The notes below the pieces were generated by a model. The model was not told the origin of the DNA, did not search any database, and saw only the letters and a list, made by a program, of their open reading frames with translations. Both the position numbers and the translations under genes were made by a program. This document shows positions 17,755 to 26,705 of a DNA stretch of 33,551 bases, piece after piece. This DNA is from Arcobacter sp. (lineage in GTDB: Bacteria; Campylobacterota; Campylobacteria; Campylobacterales; Arcobacteraceae). The stretch is taken from contig PKUJ01000033.1 of NCBI GenBank assembly GCA_002869565.1, positions 1-33,551 on the forward strand, in the 5' to 3' direction. The first letter of the stretch is position 1. Each line of letters begins with the position of its first letter.

Positions 17755-18675
17755 TTATTTTAAAATATTTCCACCCGATAATCTTTGTCCACGTATATAA
17801 TCGATAGCATTAACTGCTTTTTTTGAGGGAGATTGAATACTTGCAATTTTTAAACTACCTCTTGTACATCCAATAGAAACACCAGTTTCATCAAAACTTA
17901 AAATTTCACCTTCAAGATTAGTTGATGAAGTTTCCAAAAGCGTTATATCTTTTAGTTTAAGTCCAGAGTTTAAAAATACTCCAGGCCAATAAGAATATGC
18001 TTTATATTTTAGATGTAATTTTTTAGCATTAGAGAAATCTACTTCTCCATACTCTTTTTTAATTTTCTTACAAAAACTAACTTCTGATTCATTCTGTTTT
18101 TTAGGATTAATAGTTTCATAATTATCTAAAGTTGTAATAGTAAGCTTAGCTGCTATTTCCGAAAGTTTTGAAAAGGCTTCTGCAACTTCCATGGTAGGGG
18201 ATATTTTTAAATATTGCAATCCTAAAATATCTCCTGAATCTAAACCTTCTTCCATCAACATTGAAGTTACTCCGGTGTATTCATCATCATTTAAAAGAGA
18301 TTCTTGAATTGGACTTGCACCTCTATATTTAGGTAGTAAAGAAGCATGTAGATTTATACATGGAGCAATATCCAAAATTTCTTTTGGTAAAATTTGACCA
18401 TAAGCTGCAACGACAATAAAATCAGGTTTTAATTCTTCAATTTGGCTTTTCGCTTCTTCATTTCCTTTTAATCTTTCTGGCTGAAAAATTGGAAAATCTA
18501 AATTTTTATCAAGACAATATTGTTTTATATGAGGAGGAGTAATAATCTGTTTTCGTCCAAAAGGTTTATCAGGTTGAGTAAAAAGACCAACTATCTCATA
18601 AGAACTATTCAATATCTCTTCAAATATTTTAGTTGCATAATCTGGTGTTCCCATAAATAATATCTTTTTACTCAT
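17755..18675 (-). CDS. fmt: Methionyl-tRNA formyltransferase
   Basis: The enzyme formylates initiator Met-tRNA using 10-formyltetrahydrofolate. The 306 residues show the Rossmann start KKILFMGTPDYA, the catalytic region with INLHASLLPKYRGASPIQ (about 106-123, catalytic Asn and His) and the DSGDI segment. The C-terminal OB-fold domain contains KAYSYWPGVFL. An AAGGAAA site precedes the ATG. It follows proB by 59 bp. The length is normal and the protein looks intact. Confidence 0.96.
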   Translation of the reverse strand: MSKKILFMGTPDYATKIFEEILNSSYEIVGLFTQPDKPFGRKQIITPPHIKQYCLDKNLDFPIFQPERLKGNEEAKSQIEELKPDFIVVAAYGQILPKEILDIAPCINLHASLLPKYRGASPIQESLLNDDEYTGVTSMLMEEGLDSGDILGLQYLKISPTMEVAEAFSKLSEIAAKLTITTLDNYETINPKKQNESEVSFCKKIKKEYGEVDFSNAKKLHLKYKAYSYWPGVFLNSGLKLKDITLLETSSTNLEGEILSFDETGVSIGCTRGSLKIASIQSPSKKAVNAIDYIRGQRLSGGNILK

Positions 18676-18734
18676 TTTAATTTCCTTGCTAAATGTCCCA
18701 TTTAATAAAGGACCTATTATTTTAAATAACTTGG

Positions 18735-19499
18735 TTATTTTTTAAATAGTGTTCCACTTTTATGATTTCCATCTAGAAGGAAATCATAAGCATTTGTTAA
18801 ATCAAAACCTGAAGATAAATACATCATTCGATTTCTTTGTATTAAAAAACTTGCTGCTTTTAATTTTGTAACAATTCCACCCGTTGCAAATTCTGAATTT
18901 GGACTATGTTTCATCTCTAATTCTTCAGGTTCTAAATAATTTACTATTTTTCTCATTTTTGCATTTGGGTTTTCATGTGGATTTGAATCATATAAACCAT
19001 CAACATCTGATAAAATTGCTAATAAATCTGCATCAAAAAAGTGTGTAGCATGAGCAGCTAATTGGTCATTATCACCTATTAAAAGTTCTTGATTTGCAAT
19101 CACATCATTTTCATTTAAAATTGGAATTATATTATTTGCAAGTAAAATTTCCATCACACCTTTTGCATTTTCAGATCTTTTTCTTGAATCAAAATCTTCT
19201 GCAACTAAAAGCATTTGGGCACATTTTAATCCATGCTCTGCAAATCTTTTTTTATAATGTTTCATCAAAAGTGGTTGTCCAATTGCAGCTAGTGCTTGTC
19301 GATTTAAAACCTCTTTTCTATTTAAGTTCAATACAGTATTTCCAGCGGCAACTGCACCCGAAGAGACTAATATAACTTCTAGTTTTTTTTCATTTTTTAA
19401 TTTTGCAATTAAATCTACTAAGTTATTAAGTCTTTCAACTGCAAGAAAATTGTCTTCTCTTAATACAGCACTTCCAACTTTTATAACAATTCTTTTCAT
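18735..19499 (-). CDS. proB: Glutamate 5-kinase without PUA domain
   Basis: The enzyme makes glutamyl 5-phosphate, the first step of proline synthesis. The 254 residues form one amino-acid-kinase domain with KVGSAVL at the start, VSSGAVAAG (about 46-54), [17 protein letters not shown] and the [13 protein letters not shown] segment. The C-terminal PUA domain found in E. coli ProB is absent, as is usual in Campylobacterota, which may alter feedback control by proline. The ATG overlaps the obgE stop in an ATGA arrangement, so translation is coupled to obgE. Confidence 0.95.
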   Translation of the reverse strand: MKRIVIKVGSAVLREDNFLAVERLNNLVDLIAKLKNEKKLEVILVSSGAVAAGNTVLNLNRKEVLNRQALAAIGQPLLMKHYKKRFAEHGLKCAQMLLVAEDFDSRKRSENAKGVMEILLANNIIPILNENDVIANQELLIGDNDQLAAHATHFFDADLLAILSDVDGLYDSNPHENPNAKMRKIVNYLEPEELEMKHSPNSEFATGGIVTKLKAASFLIQRNRMMYLSSGFDLTNAYDFLLDGNHKSGTLFKK

Positions 19500-20590
19500 T
19501 TCTTTGTTTGTCCTATTAATTCATATAAGGCATATGTTATTGGTGTAGTATTCATATGAGTTACAGATGAAATTGGTAAAATAAAAAATGGTTTTTCTTC
19601 ATCAAATCTATTAAAAGTTAAATCTTGAACATAATAAGGAAGATCTTTTTTAAATCCAAAATCATTTGAAGTAGAAACTTCTAATCCCAATTCTTCAATA
19701 AAAGATTTAATATCACCTTCAAGGTCTTCACCATAATATGCGTCAGTTTTTGTTAGAGCAATAGCAAATTTTCTACCACTTAATTCTGTAGAGAATTTTT
19801 TAACTTCTTCTTTTAATACCTGATATTGTTCTATTGTAGTTCTATAATTAGCAATGTCAATCATAAAAAGAAGTGTTTTAGTTCTTTCAATATGTCTTAA
19901 GAACTCTAATCCTAAACCTCTGCCATCACTTGCACCATCAATAATTCCTGGAATATCAGCCATTACAAAAGAGTTGTAATCTCCAACTTCTACAACACCT
20001 AATTTTGGTGTTAAAGTTGTAAATTCATAATTTGCAATTTCTGGTTCTGCATTTGAGGTAGTTGAAATAAGTGTTGATTTTCCAACATTTGGGTATCCTA
20101 CTAATCCAACATCAGCAATAAGTTTTAGTTCTAATCTTATTTTTCTACTTTGTCCTGGAAGTCCTGGTTGAAAGTAAGTTGGTCTTTGATTTCTTGAGTT
20201 TTTAAAGTGAGTGTTACCTAATCAACCTTTTCCACCTTCTAAAAATAATTCAGTTTGACCCTCTTCAAGTAAATCTAACAAAATTTCTTCTGTTTCATCA
20301 TCAATTACTTGTGTTCCAGGAGGTACAACCATGATATAGTTAGGTGCAGATTTACCGGTCATGTTTCTTCCCATACCTTGCATTCCATTATCGGCTTTCA
20401 AATTATGTCTACCTTTAAACCATGAAAGAGTATCAGTATTGTTATCTACTTTAAAGTAAACATCACCACCTTTTCCACCATCACCACCATCAGGTCCACC
20501 TTTTACAACAAATTTTTCCCTTCTAAATGAAGCACAACCTTGTCCACCTTTTCCTGATGTTACAGTAAATTTTACACTATCAACAAACAC
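19496..20590 (-). pseudogene. obgE: Obg/CgtA ribosome-assembly GTPase, interrupted by one in-frame TGA
   Basis: Obg is a GTPase acting in 50S subunit assembly and stress control and is essential in the bacteria tested. Read continuously from 20590 to 19496 the frame is 365 codons with a single TGA at codon 123 (20224-20222). The flanking sequence reads GGKG[13 protein letters not shown], where Obg proteins have a conserved Gly. Both sides are otherwise perfect: the glycine-rich Obg fold is at 1-160, G1 GYPNVGKS at 165-172, DIPG at 212-215 and TKTD at 280-283. One G-to-T change in a GGA codon explains the stop. The start is GTG with GGGAG upstream. I mark it as interrupted, but sequence error or read-through is as likely as real loss. 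Confidence 0.93.
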
Positions 20591-20599
20591 TTTTATCTC

Positions 20600-20622
20600 C
20601 CTTTTAATGTCCCACTAAAAGG
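20600..20622 (-). promoter_or_regulatory. Hairpin masking the obgE ribosome binding site
   Basis: On the minus strand CCTTTTA (20622-20616) can pair with TAAAAGG (20606-20600) around a 9-nt loop. The right arm includes the first Gs of the AAAAGGGAG ribosome binding site of obgE, so the hairpin would partly hide it. This suggests translational control but is only structural inference. Confidence 0.4.
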
Positions 20623-20787
20623 TGACTCATAACACTTATTTCTTCTTTTTACTAGTAATAAATTCCATTTAAAAGAAGCCTGAACTTGTTCTCTCTATGA
20701 GAAAACCTAAGGGGCTTTAAGATAAAGCCTATAGTTACTAATAATCAAATATCTATTTTAATAATTCATTATTAATAACTAAACAAA
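20623..20787 (-). other. Leader and promoter region of obgE with two further hairpins
   Basis: This is the gap between the rpmA terminator and the obgE leader hairpin, with no coding potential. On the minus strand it holds two small hairpins: GGCTTT/AAAGCC around 20713-20729 and TTCTC/GAGAA around 20680-20702. An AT-rich stretch further upstream could contain the promoter (TAAAAT-like sequences). A long structured leader fits regulated expression of obgE, but I do not recognise a known RNA class. Confidence 0.35.
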
Positions 20788-20821
20788 AAAAGGGTGTAGG
20801 CAAAAAGCTCTACACCCTTTA
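20788..20821 (-). terminator. Rho-independent terminator after rpmA
   Basis: AGGGTGTAG (20791-20799) pairs with CTACACCCT (20810-20818), a 9-bp stem with a 10-nt loop. An A-run on its left side becomes a T-run for minus-strand transcripts. It lies 23 nt after the rpmA stop and separates the ribosomal protein pair from obgE. Confidence 0.88.
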
Positions 20822-20843
20822 AGAAATTTAATTTTATTTAAAT

Positions 20844-21098
20844 TTATGAAGCGTAAACTGATACTTTTTTTCTTTTTTTATCTTTTACTTCAAACTTAAC
20901 AACACCATCAATTAATGCAAAAATAGTGTGGTCTTTTCCAATACCTACGTTTTGTCCAACGTGAACTTTAGTTCCTCTTTGTCTAATAATGATGTTTCCA
21001 GCTCTTACTACTTCTCCACCAAATTTTTTAACTCCAAGTCTTTTTCCAGCTGAATCTCTATTATTCTGAGTAGATCCTTGACCTTTCTTATGTGCCAT
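20844..21098 (-). CDS. rpmA: 50S ribosomal protein L27 (bL27)
   Basis: This is a structural protein near the peptidyl transferase centre. The 84 residues show the standard N-terminus [20 protein letters not shown] and the [22 protein letters not shown] core. There is no cleavable N-terminal extension of the Firmicutes type. It starts 10 nt after the rplU stop with an AAGGAG-type site and is followed by a strong terminator. Confidence 0.98.
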   Translation of the reverse strand: MAHKKGQGSTQNNRDSAGKRLGVKKFGGEVVRAGNIIIRQRGTKVHVGQNVGIGKDHTIFALIDGVVKFEVKDKKRKKVSVYAS

Positions 21099-21108
21099 TC
21101 CTTGCTCC

Positions 21109-21426
21109 TTATGCTGCTATTTTAGTAATTCTAATTTTAGTGAAGCTTGCTCTGAAACCTCTTTTTAATTTAGAATCTTTTCTTCTTCTTTTTTTGAAAA
21201 TAATAACTTTTTTAGCTCTATTTACACCTGTTCCATCTAAAACAACTTCAGCTTCTACTTTAGCAGTAGAAACAGCATCACCAGTTTTTAGCTCACCATC
21301 GTTTATTGCTAAAACATCAGTAATTTCAAGAGTTTCCTTAGCGATTTTACCAGTATAATCAATATCTAAGATATCACCCTCAGTTACTTTGTACTGTTTA
21401 CCACCACACTTAATAATTGCGTACAT
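21109..21426 (-). CDS. rplU: 50S ribosomal protein L21 (bL21)
   Basis: This is a 23S rRNA-binding protein of the large subunit. The 105 residues start [14 protein letters not shown], the hallmark of L21, and contain [20 protein letters not shown] in the basic C-terminal part. The ATG has a GAGGAAT site. It forms a two-gene unit with rpmA and has a likely -10 box about 57 bases upstream. Confidence 0.98.
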   Translation of the reverse strand: MYAIIKCGGKQYKVTEGDILDIDYTGKIAKETLEITDVLAINDGELKTGDAVSTAKVEAEVVLDGTGVNRAKKVIIFKKRRRKDSKLKRGFRASFTKIRITKIAA

Positions 21427-21482
21427 ATTTCATTCCTCTAATTTATCAATCTTTTATTAACTTTTTCTTTTAACGGGACGAA

Positions 21483-21490
21483 ATATTATC
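21483..21490 (-). promoter_or_regulatory. Probable -10 region of rplU-rpmA
   Basis: The minus strand reads GATAATAT here, about 57 bases before the rplU ATG, giving a leader of about 50 nt. It is a reasonable but imperfect match to the Campylobacterota -10 box. A palindrome AGTTTAAACT lies just upstream (21498-21507). Confidence 0.4.
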
Positions 21491-21526
21491 TAAAGTTAGT
21501 TTAAACTTTCTTTAAGCCAAAAAATC

Positions 21527-21910
21527 TTAGCAATAATCATATGGTAATGCAATTGCATCCATCTCTACTAACACATTTTTAGGGAGAGTTCGAACAGCTA
21601 CTGTACTACGAACTGGCTTATGATCGCCAAATGCTTCTGCATAAAGTACATTAACAACACCAAAGTCATCCATATTCTCTAGATATATAGTAACTTTTAT
21701 AACTCTATCCATAGAACTTTTTGCATCATTAAGTAAATTTCTTAAATTTTCTAGAACTTGTCTAGTTTGTTTCTTAATATCTCTTTCTACTAATTCCCCA
21801 GCAGGAGTTAAAGGTATTTGTCCTGAAGTATAAATTAACCCATTTGCCTTTACAGCTTGAGAATATGGCCCAATTGCAGCTGGCGCGTTTGATGATTCAA
21901 TAATTTCCAT
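21527..21910 (-). CDS. ridA: RidA-family enamine/imine deaminase
   Basis: RidA proteins hydrolyse reactive enamines and imines, such as 2-aminoacrylate made by PLP enzymes, protecting metabolism. The 127 residues are full length and show SSNAPAAIGPYSQAV at the start, TSGQIPLTP, and the RTLPKNVLVEMDAIA end, with the substrate-binding Arg in the conserved place. It lies 69 bp after dnaG on the same strand. The first codon is ATG. Confidence 0.95.
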   Translation of the reverse strand: MEIIESSNAPAAIGPYSQAVKANGLIYTSGQIPLTPAGELVERDIKKQTRQVLENLRNLLNDAKSSMDRVIKVTIYLENMDDFGVVNVLYAEAFGDHKPVRSTVAVRTLPKNVLVEMDAIALPYDYC

Positions 21911-21979
21911 AAAATGTCCTCTTAAAAATTTTGCATTAGTTTACAGAAAAATAACTAGTTTTTCAATAAATAAATTAAA

Positions 21980-23617
21980 CTATAAGTTATAACTTACCAA
22001 TTTCCCAAGTTTAAGTTGATAAATATTATCTTTAACTTTTCGTAAAAGGTTTGCTTTTTCTTTAAATGCTAAAGTTTCATTATATTGAATAGATCTTAAT
22101 TTATTTGTATAAAATTTTAAAAGTAATACTAATAATTCACTATTTAATCTCTGATCATCATAAACTTCCAATTTCTCATTTAAAATTATTCCATTTAAAC
22201 TTTGATGATTTATATCTGTTATTAATAATTCGAATTCATTTCTATGATATTCAAACATTGAAGAATCAATAATATCCAAAACAGAGTCTAATCTTTTTGG
22301 TTTTTCTAATATTGATCTAATAATACATAATTCAGCAATATCGATTTTTGTAAGACTTACATCATTTTGTCTAACAACATCAGTACTAACTTTTACAAGA
22401 TTTTCTCTAATATTTAATTTTTGAGCAATATATCTTTTATATTCATCTTGATAAATCATTCCTAAAGATTTTAAATAATCATTTGATTCAAATAATGCTT
22501 TTTGTTTTTGACTTGGATCATTTATATCATATTTTGCAATTATATGATCAATTGAAAAAGATATAAAAGCTTGTGGATTTGCAAAAATACGATTAAGTTC
22601 TTCAATTTTTCCATCATTTACCATATCAGCAGGATCTTTACCTTCTCCAAAAATAATTACTCCACCTTCAAATTCACTTTGAGATAACATAACAGCGGCT
22701 TTAAATGCAGCGTTTAATCCAGCACTATCTCCATCGTAAGCAACTATTACTTTTGGTTCACCTCGTCTTAATAATGGTAAATGCTCTTTTGTAAGAGCAG
22801 TTCCTAAAGTAGCAACAGCAGTATTAAAACCTGCTTGATGAAGCATAATTACATCTAAATAACCTTCTGTAACTATGATTCTATTTTTTTTATATATATT
22901 CTCTTTTGCTAAATTATAGCCGTACAATAATTTTGATTTATTAAATAGTTTTGTTTGAGGTGAGTTTACATATTTTGCATTATGACCAGTAATAGTTCTA
23001 CCACCAAAACCAACTATCTTCCCGCTAATTGAATAAATAGGAAATGTTATTCGCTCTATAAATCTTGAATAGAGCCCATTTTGTCCCGTATCAATTACTC
23101 CTAATTCTTTAGCATCTGCTAAATTATAATAATTGTTTTTTAAAAAATTAATAGTATCTGATGAAACTGGAGCATAGCCAATTTCAAATTTTTCAACTGA
23201 AAATTCTGAAATACCTCTTGAATGGATATACTCTTTAGCAGTATTGTTATTTACAAAAAGTTTTTGATAATATTTATTTACTTCTTCTAATACTTTTGTA
23301 TCTTGTTTTTTTTCATTATTAGTATTATCATAATCTAAACTAACATTATGCATAGATGCAAGTTTTTCTAAAGTTTCAGGATAAGAGAGTTTTTCATATT
23401 CCATTACAAACTTAATAGAATCTCCCCCTACTCCACAACCAAAACAGTGATATATTTGTTTAGCAGGGCTTACTACAAAAGAAGGAGTTTCTTCTCCATG
23501 AAAGGGACAACATGCTTTAAAATTAGCTCCACTTTTTTTTAATTCTATAAATTGAGAAACCACATCAACAACGTCAAGATGGTTTTTAAGATTTTCTATG
23601 GATTCTTTTGTAATCAT
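21980..23617 (-). CDS. dnaG: DNA primase
   Basis: DnaG makes RNA primers for replication. The 545 residues start with the CHC2 zinc finger (Cys37, His40, Cys58, Cys61 in CPFHGEETPSF and HCFGCG). The RNA polymerase core contains YAPVSSDTINFL, and the TOPRIM fold has EGYLDVIMLHQAGF and AYDGDSAG. The C-terminal helicase-binding part is short and divergent. There is no ribosome binding site; a TATAAT box stands six bases before the ATG, suggesting a leaderless message. It is divergent from the LapB-like gene and followed by ridA. Confidence 0.97.
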   Translation of the reverse strand: MITKESIENLKNHLDVVDVVSQFIELKKSGANFKACCPFHGEETPSFVVSPAKQIYHCFGCGVGGDSIKFVMEYEKLSYPETLEKLASMHNVSLDYDNTNNEKKQDTKVLEEVNKYYQKLFVNNNTAKEYIHSRGISEFSVEKFEIGYAPVSSDTINFLKNNYYNLADAKELGVIDTGQNGLYSRFIERITFPIYSISGKIVGFGGRTITGHNAKYVNSPQTKLFNKSKLLYGYNLAKENIYKKNRIIVTEGYLDVIMLHQAGFNTAVATLGTALTKEHLPLLRRGEPKVIVAYDGDSAGLNAAFKAAVMLSQSEFEGGVIIFGEGKDPADMVNDGKIEELNRIFANPQAFISFSIDHIIAKYDINDPSQKQKALFESNDYLKSLGMIYQDEYKRYIAQKLNIRENLVKVSTDVVRQNDVSLTKIDIAELCIIRSILEKPKRLDSVLDIIDSSMFEYHRNEFELLITDINHQSLNGIILNEKLEVYDDQRLNSELLVLLLKFYTNKLRSIQYNETLAFKEKANLLRKVKDNIYQLKLGKLVSYNL

Positions 23618-23623
23618 TTTGGG

Positions 23624-23629
23624 ATTATA
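23624..23629 (-). promoter_or_regulatory. -10 box (TATAAT) of dnaG, placed for a leaderless mRNA
   Basis: A perfect TATAAT on the minus strand is followed by only six bases (CCCAAA) before the dnaG ATG, so transcription should begin at about the start codon. No ribosome binding site is present. The geometry is almost the same as at birA. Confidence 0.6.
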
Positions 23630-23701
23630 TCTAAAATTTTATTATTTTGTATGCCCTTTTATGATATATTATCTTTTCAAATTATATATACAAGGTTTTT
23701 T

Positions 23702-24751
23702 TTGGATAGTTTAGTCTTAGAATACAGAGATCCTCTCTTTGGAATTATTGTATTTTTCGCCCTTATATTTTTTATATCATTTTTAACGTACTCTTTTAGT
23801 GCTTATAAAGAGAAGCGTGCAAGAAAAGATTATAGGAAACTATTAAAAAGATTTGAAATAGGAAAACTAAAAGAAGAAGATTATGTACATCTTTATAAAA
23901 CATATAATCTACCTTTTGATTCTATTATCCTTTTAGCTTCGACTTTTGTTCATAAAGGGAATTATAATAAAGCTATATCTGTATACCTTACACTACTAGA
24001 ACATGTAACAGATAGAGTAAAAAAAGAAGAACTTCTTGAACTTTTAGGTACTACATATTTCAAAGGTGGTTTTTTGCAAAGGTCACGGGAGATATTTTTA
24101 AGAATTTTAAAGTTCTCTCCTAGGAATACAAAAGCATTAAAACACCTATTAATAATAAATGAAAAACTTAATGAATATAAAAATGCTAGTGATATTATTG
24201 ATTGCTTAGAAGAAATTGGAATTGAAACAAAAAAAGATAAACTTTTTATAAATACACTTACTATTATAAATGACCCTATAGAATCTTATGAAAAAAAGAC
24301 TCAAAAACTTTATGAAATATTTAAAGAAGATCCATTAATCCAAAGATTGGTTGCAAAATTTTATTTACAATATAATAAAGATTTTTTTTGGGAACATGCA
24401 AATGAGTTTGATTTTAAAAAACTTGTTGATCTCATGTGGTATCTGAATTTTAATGATATTGATTTTGAAAAAGTTGCAAATAATGAATTTTTAAATGAAT
24501 TATACAATGCAAAAGGTTATTTAAAAACTTTAAAACATAGTGATGATTTTGTATTTGATATATTGATGATATTAAATGATCATGAGCATTATGTTCCTGC
24601 TACAATTGACTTTGAATTTATTTGTACCGAATGTAAACACATTCATCCAATATTTGACACAAGATGTCCACATTGTCATAGTATTCTAACATTTAATGTT
24701 AAACATCATTTAGTAAAAGACTTGGTTGAAAGAAATCAATCTTTACAGTGA
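23702..24751 (+). CDS. LapB/YciM-like membrane-anchored TPR protein with zinc-ribbon end
   Basis: A 349-residue protein has one N-terminal membrane helix (about 12-31, LFGIIVFFALIFFISFLTY), a basic cytoplasmic flank (KEKRARKDYRKLLKR), several TPR-like repeats (about 70-200) and a C-terminal four-cysteine metal site, CTEC and CPHC. This order (helix, TPRs, rubredoxin-like ribbon) is that of LapB/YciM, which in E. coli controls LpxC and lipopolysaccharide synthesis. The role here is inferred from layout only. I choose the TTG at 23702, because AAGG lies 6 nt upstream and the helix follows directly; an ATG at 23651 has no ribosome binding site. It ends in TGA. It is divergent from dnaG and 96 bp before rnc. 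Confidence 0.72.
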   Translation: MDSLVLEYRDPLFGIIVFFALIFFISFLTYSFSAYKEKRARKDYRKLLKRFEIGKLKEEDYVHLYKTYNLPFDSIILLASTFVHKGNYNKAISVYLTLLEHVTDRVKKEELLELLGTTYFKGGFLQRSREIFLRILKFSPRNTKALKHLLIINEKLNEYKNASDIIDCLEEIGIETKKDKLFINTLTIINDPIESYEKKTQKLYEIFKEDPLIQRLVAKFYLQYNKDFFWEHANEFDFKKLVDLMWYLNFNDIDFEKVANNEFLNELYNAKGYLKTLKHSDDFVFDILMILNDHEHYVPATIDFEFICTECKHIHPIFDTRCPHCHSILTFNVKHHLVKDLVERNQSLQ

Positions 24752-24803
24752 ATGTTTCTTCAATAAAAGATCAAACAAGACATGCTCATAATAAAAGATG
24801 TGA

Positions 24804-24809
24804 TATACT
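24804..24809 (+). promoter_or_regulatory. Probable -10 box of rnc-aroC
   Basis: TATACT preceded by TGTGA lies 38 bases before the rnc ATG, with an AT-rich flank. It would give a leader of about 32 nt ending in the AAAAGGGG ribosome binding site of rnc. Confidence 0.45.
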
Positions 24810-24847
24810 TTCACGAATAAAAAACAAGAATTTAAAAGGGGAAAGAA

Positions 24848-25525
24848 ATGAGTGATTACTCAAAATTAGAAAAGTGTTTGGATTATCAGTTTAGAAACAA
24901 AGATCTGATAATCGAAGCACTTACACACAAAAGTTATAAGAAACCATATAATAACGAGAGGTTAGAGTTTTTAGGGGATGCAGTTTTAAACTTAATTGTT
25001 GGAGAATATCTCTATACAAAGTTTCCTAAATCAAATGAAGGTGATTTATCAAAAATTAGAGCTAGTTTAGTAAATGAAACTGGTTTTACAAAATTGGCAA
25101 ATGAAATAAAACTTGGTGATTATATTTTTATTTCTAATGCAGAAGAGAGAAATAAAGGTAGAAGTAAAGCTTCTATATTATCTGATGCATTTGAAGCAAT
25201 TATGGGAGCAGTTTATTTAGAATCTGGACTTGAAGTTTTAAAACCTATTATTCTTAATCTGTTAGAAACTTCATATGACAAGATAACTCTTGATGTACTT
25301 TTTAGTGATTATAAAACTGCTTTACAAGAAGTAACACAAGCTGAATTTGGAACAATTCCAGAGTACAAAATAGAAGGTTCTTATGGACCTGATCATAAAA
25401 AAGAGTTTGAAGTATCAATTTGGATTGATGGAAAAACTTATGGAAAAGCAATAGGTAAAAGTAAAAAACTTGCACAACAAGCAGTCGCTAAAATTGCTAT
25501 TGATATATTAAAAGGAAAAAAATAG
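24848..25525 (+). CDS. rnc: Ribonuclease III
   Basis: RNase III cuts double-stranded RNA, including rRNA precursors and antisense duplexes. The 225 residues carry the catalytic signature [13 protein letters not shown] (about 36-48), the second acidic region [13 protein letters not shown] (about 114-126), and a C-terminal double-stranded RNA-binding domain from about residue 154 ([10 protein letters not shown] to [12 protein letters not shown]). A strong AAAAGGGG site precedes the ATG. The stop (TAG) directly abuts the aroC ATG, so the two are a coupled pair. Confidence 0.97.
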   Translation: MSDYSKLEKCLDYQFRNKDLIIEALTHKSYKKPYNNERLEFLGDAVLNLIVGEYLYTKFPKSNEGDLSKIRASLVNETGFTKLANEIKLGDYIFISNAEERNKGRSKASILSDAFEAIMGAVYLESGLEVLKPIILNLLETSYDKITLDVLFSDYKTALQEVTQAEFGTIPEYKIEGSYGPDHKKEFEVSIWIDGKTYGKAIGKSKKLAQQAVAKIAIDILKGKK

Positions 25526-26599
25526 ATGAACAGCTTTGGACAAAGATTTAGATTTACAACTTTTGGAGAAAGCCATGGAAAAGCCTTAGGTTGTGTTGTA
25601 GATGGAATTCCAGCTGGAATTAAAATTGATGAAAACTTTATTCAAAGTGAAATGAATAGAAGAAAACCAGGACAAAATGTTTACGCAACGGCTAGAAATG
25701 AAGGCGATAGGGTAGAAATTTTAAGTGGAGTATTTGAAGGTATTTCAATGGGTACTCCAATTTCTATGGTAATTTTTAATGAAAACCAAAAAAGTAAAGA
25801 TTATACAAATGTAAAAGACCTTTTTAGACCAGGTCATGCAGACTTTACATATTTTAATAAATATGGGGTTAGAGATTATAGAGGTGGAGGAAGAAGTTCG
25901 GCAAGAGAAACAGCTGCTAGAGTTGCAGCGGGAGCTATTGCAAAACTAATGTTAACTGAACTTGGAATTGATATTCAAAGTGGAATTTGTGAAATTGATG
26001 GAATAAAAGCTTCAACAATTGATTTTGAATATTCAAAAACATCTGAAATTTTTACATTAGATAAAAATAAAGAAGATTTTCAAAAAGAAGCAATTTTAAA
26101 AGCAAAAGGTGAACACAATTCAGTTGGTGGAGTTGCCCTTGTAAATGTAAAAAATTGTCCAATAGGACTAGGTGAGCCACTATATTTTAAACTTGATGCA
26201 CAAATTGCAAATGCTATGATGAGTATAAATGCAGTTAAAGCTGTTGAAATTGGTGATGGAATTGAAGCAGTTCATGAAAAAGGTTTAGATAATAATGACC
26301 AAATAAGAAAAGAAGGTTTCAAAACTAATCATAGTGGTGGAATACTTGGAGGTATTTCAAATGGAGATGATATTAATGTTAAAATATTTTTTAAACCAAC
26401 ACCTTCTATTTTCTTAAAACAAGAAACAATAGATATTCATGATAATGAAGTTGAATGTGAGTTAAAAGGAAGACATGATCCTTGTGTTGCTATTAGAGGA
26501 AGTGTTGTTGCAGAATCTATGATGGCACTTGTATTGGCGGATATGGCATTACTTAATATGAGTAGTAAAATTGAAAATGTTAAAAAAGTTTATAACTAA
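25526..26599 (+). CDS. aroC: Chorismate synthase
   Basis: The enzyme makes chorismate from 5-enolpyruvylshikimate 3-phosphate with reduced FMN as cofactor, the last step of the shikimate pathway. The 357 residues contain all three family signatures: [18 protein letters not shown] (about 12-29), the [18 protein letters not shown] segment (about 120-137) and RHDPCVAIR near the end. Its start follows the rnc stop directly; the ribosome binding site is AAAGGAAA within the rnc end. A terminator stands 80 bp downstream. Confidence 0.97.
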   Translation: MNSFGQRFRFTTFGESHGKALGCVVDGIPAGIKIDENFIQSEMNRRKPGQNVYATARNEGDRVEILSGVFEGISMGTPISMVIFNENQKSKDYTNVKDLFRPGHADFTYFNKYGVRDYRGGGRSSARETAARVAAGAIAKLMLTELGIDIQSGICEIDGIKASTIDFEYSKTSEIFTLDKNKEDFQKEAILKAKGEHNSVGGVALVNVKNCPIGLGEPLYFKLDAQIANAMMSINAVKAVEIGDGIEAVHEKGLDNNDQIRKEGFKTNHSGGILGGISNGDDINVKIFFKPTPSIFLKQETIDIHDNEVECELKGRHDPCVAIRGSVVAESMMALVLADMALLNMSSKIENVKKVYN

Positions 26600-26678
26600 T
26601 TAGAAAATTTCACTCTATTTAAAGTAAATTTTTGTAATATTCCTTTGTCCTTTACTTTGGTTAAGTTGAAAGGATACC

Positions 26679-26705
26679 AGCGGAGCTTTTGTTCCGCTTT
26701 TTTTT
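26679..26705 (+). terminator. Rho-independent terminator after aroC
   Basis: AGCGGA (26679-26684) pairs with TCCGCT (26693-26698) and is followed by a T-run to 26705. The loop is 8 nt. It ends the rnc-aroC unit, and possibly a short transcript starting in the gap before it. Confidence 0.85.

Noticed and set aside
20222-20224. Selenocysteine at the obgE TGA
   Set aside because: The position needs a small glycine in a glycine-rich fold, and no selenocysteine-insertion hairpin is evident directly downstream. Obg is not a redox enzyme.
19496-20590. Full genetic code change with UGA as glycine across the organism
   Set aside because: TGA ends several genes at the family's normal C-terminus. For the BaiN-like gene the TGA lies inside a terminator hairpin, and reading through would add more than 50 residues antisense to the next gene. 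Partial suppression is not excluded.
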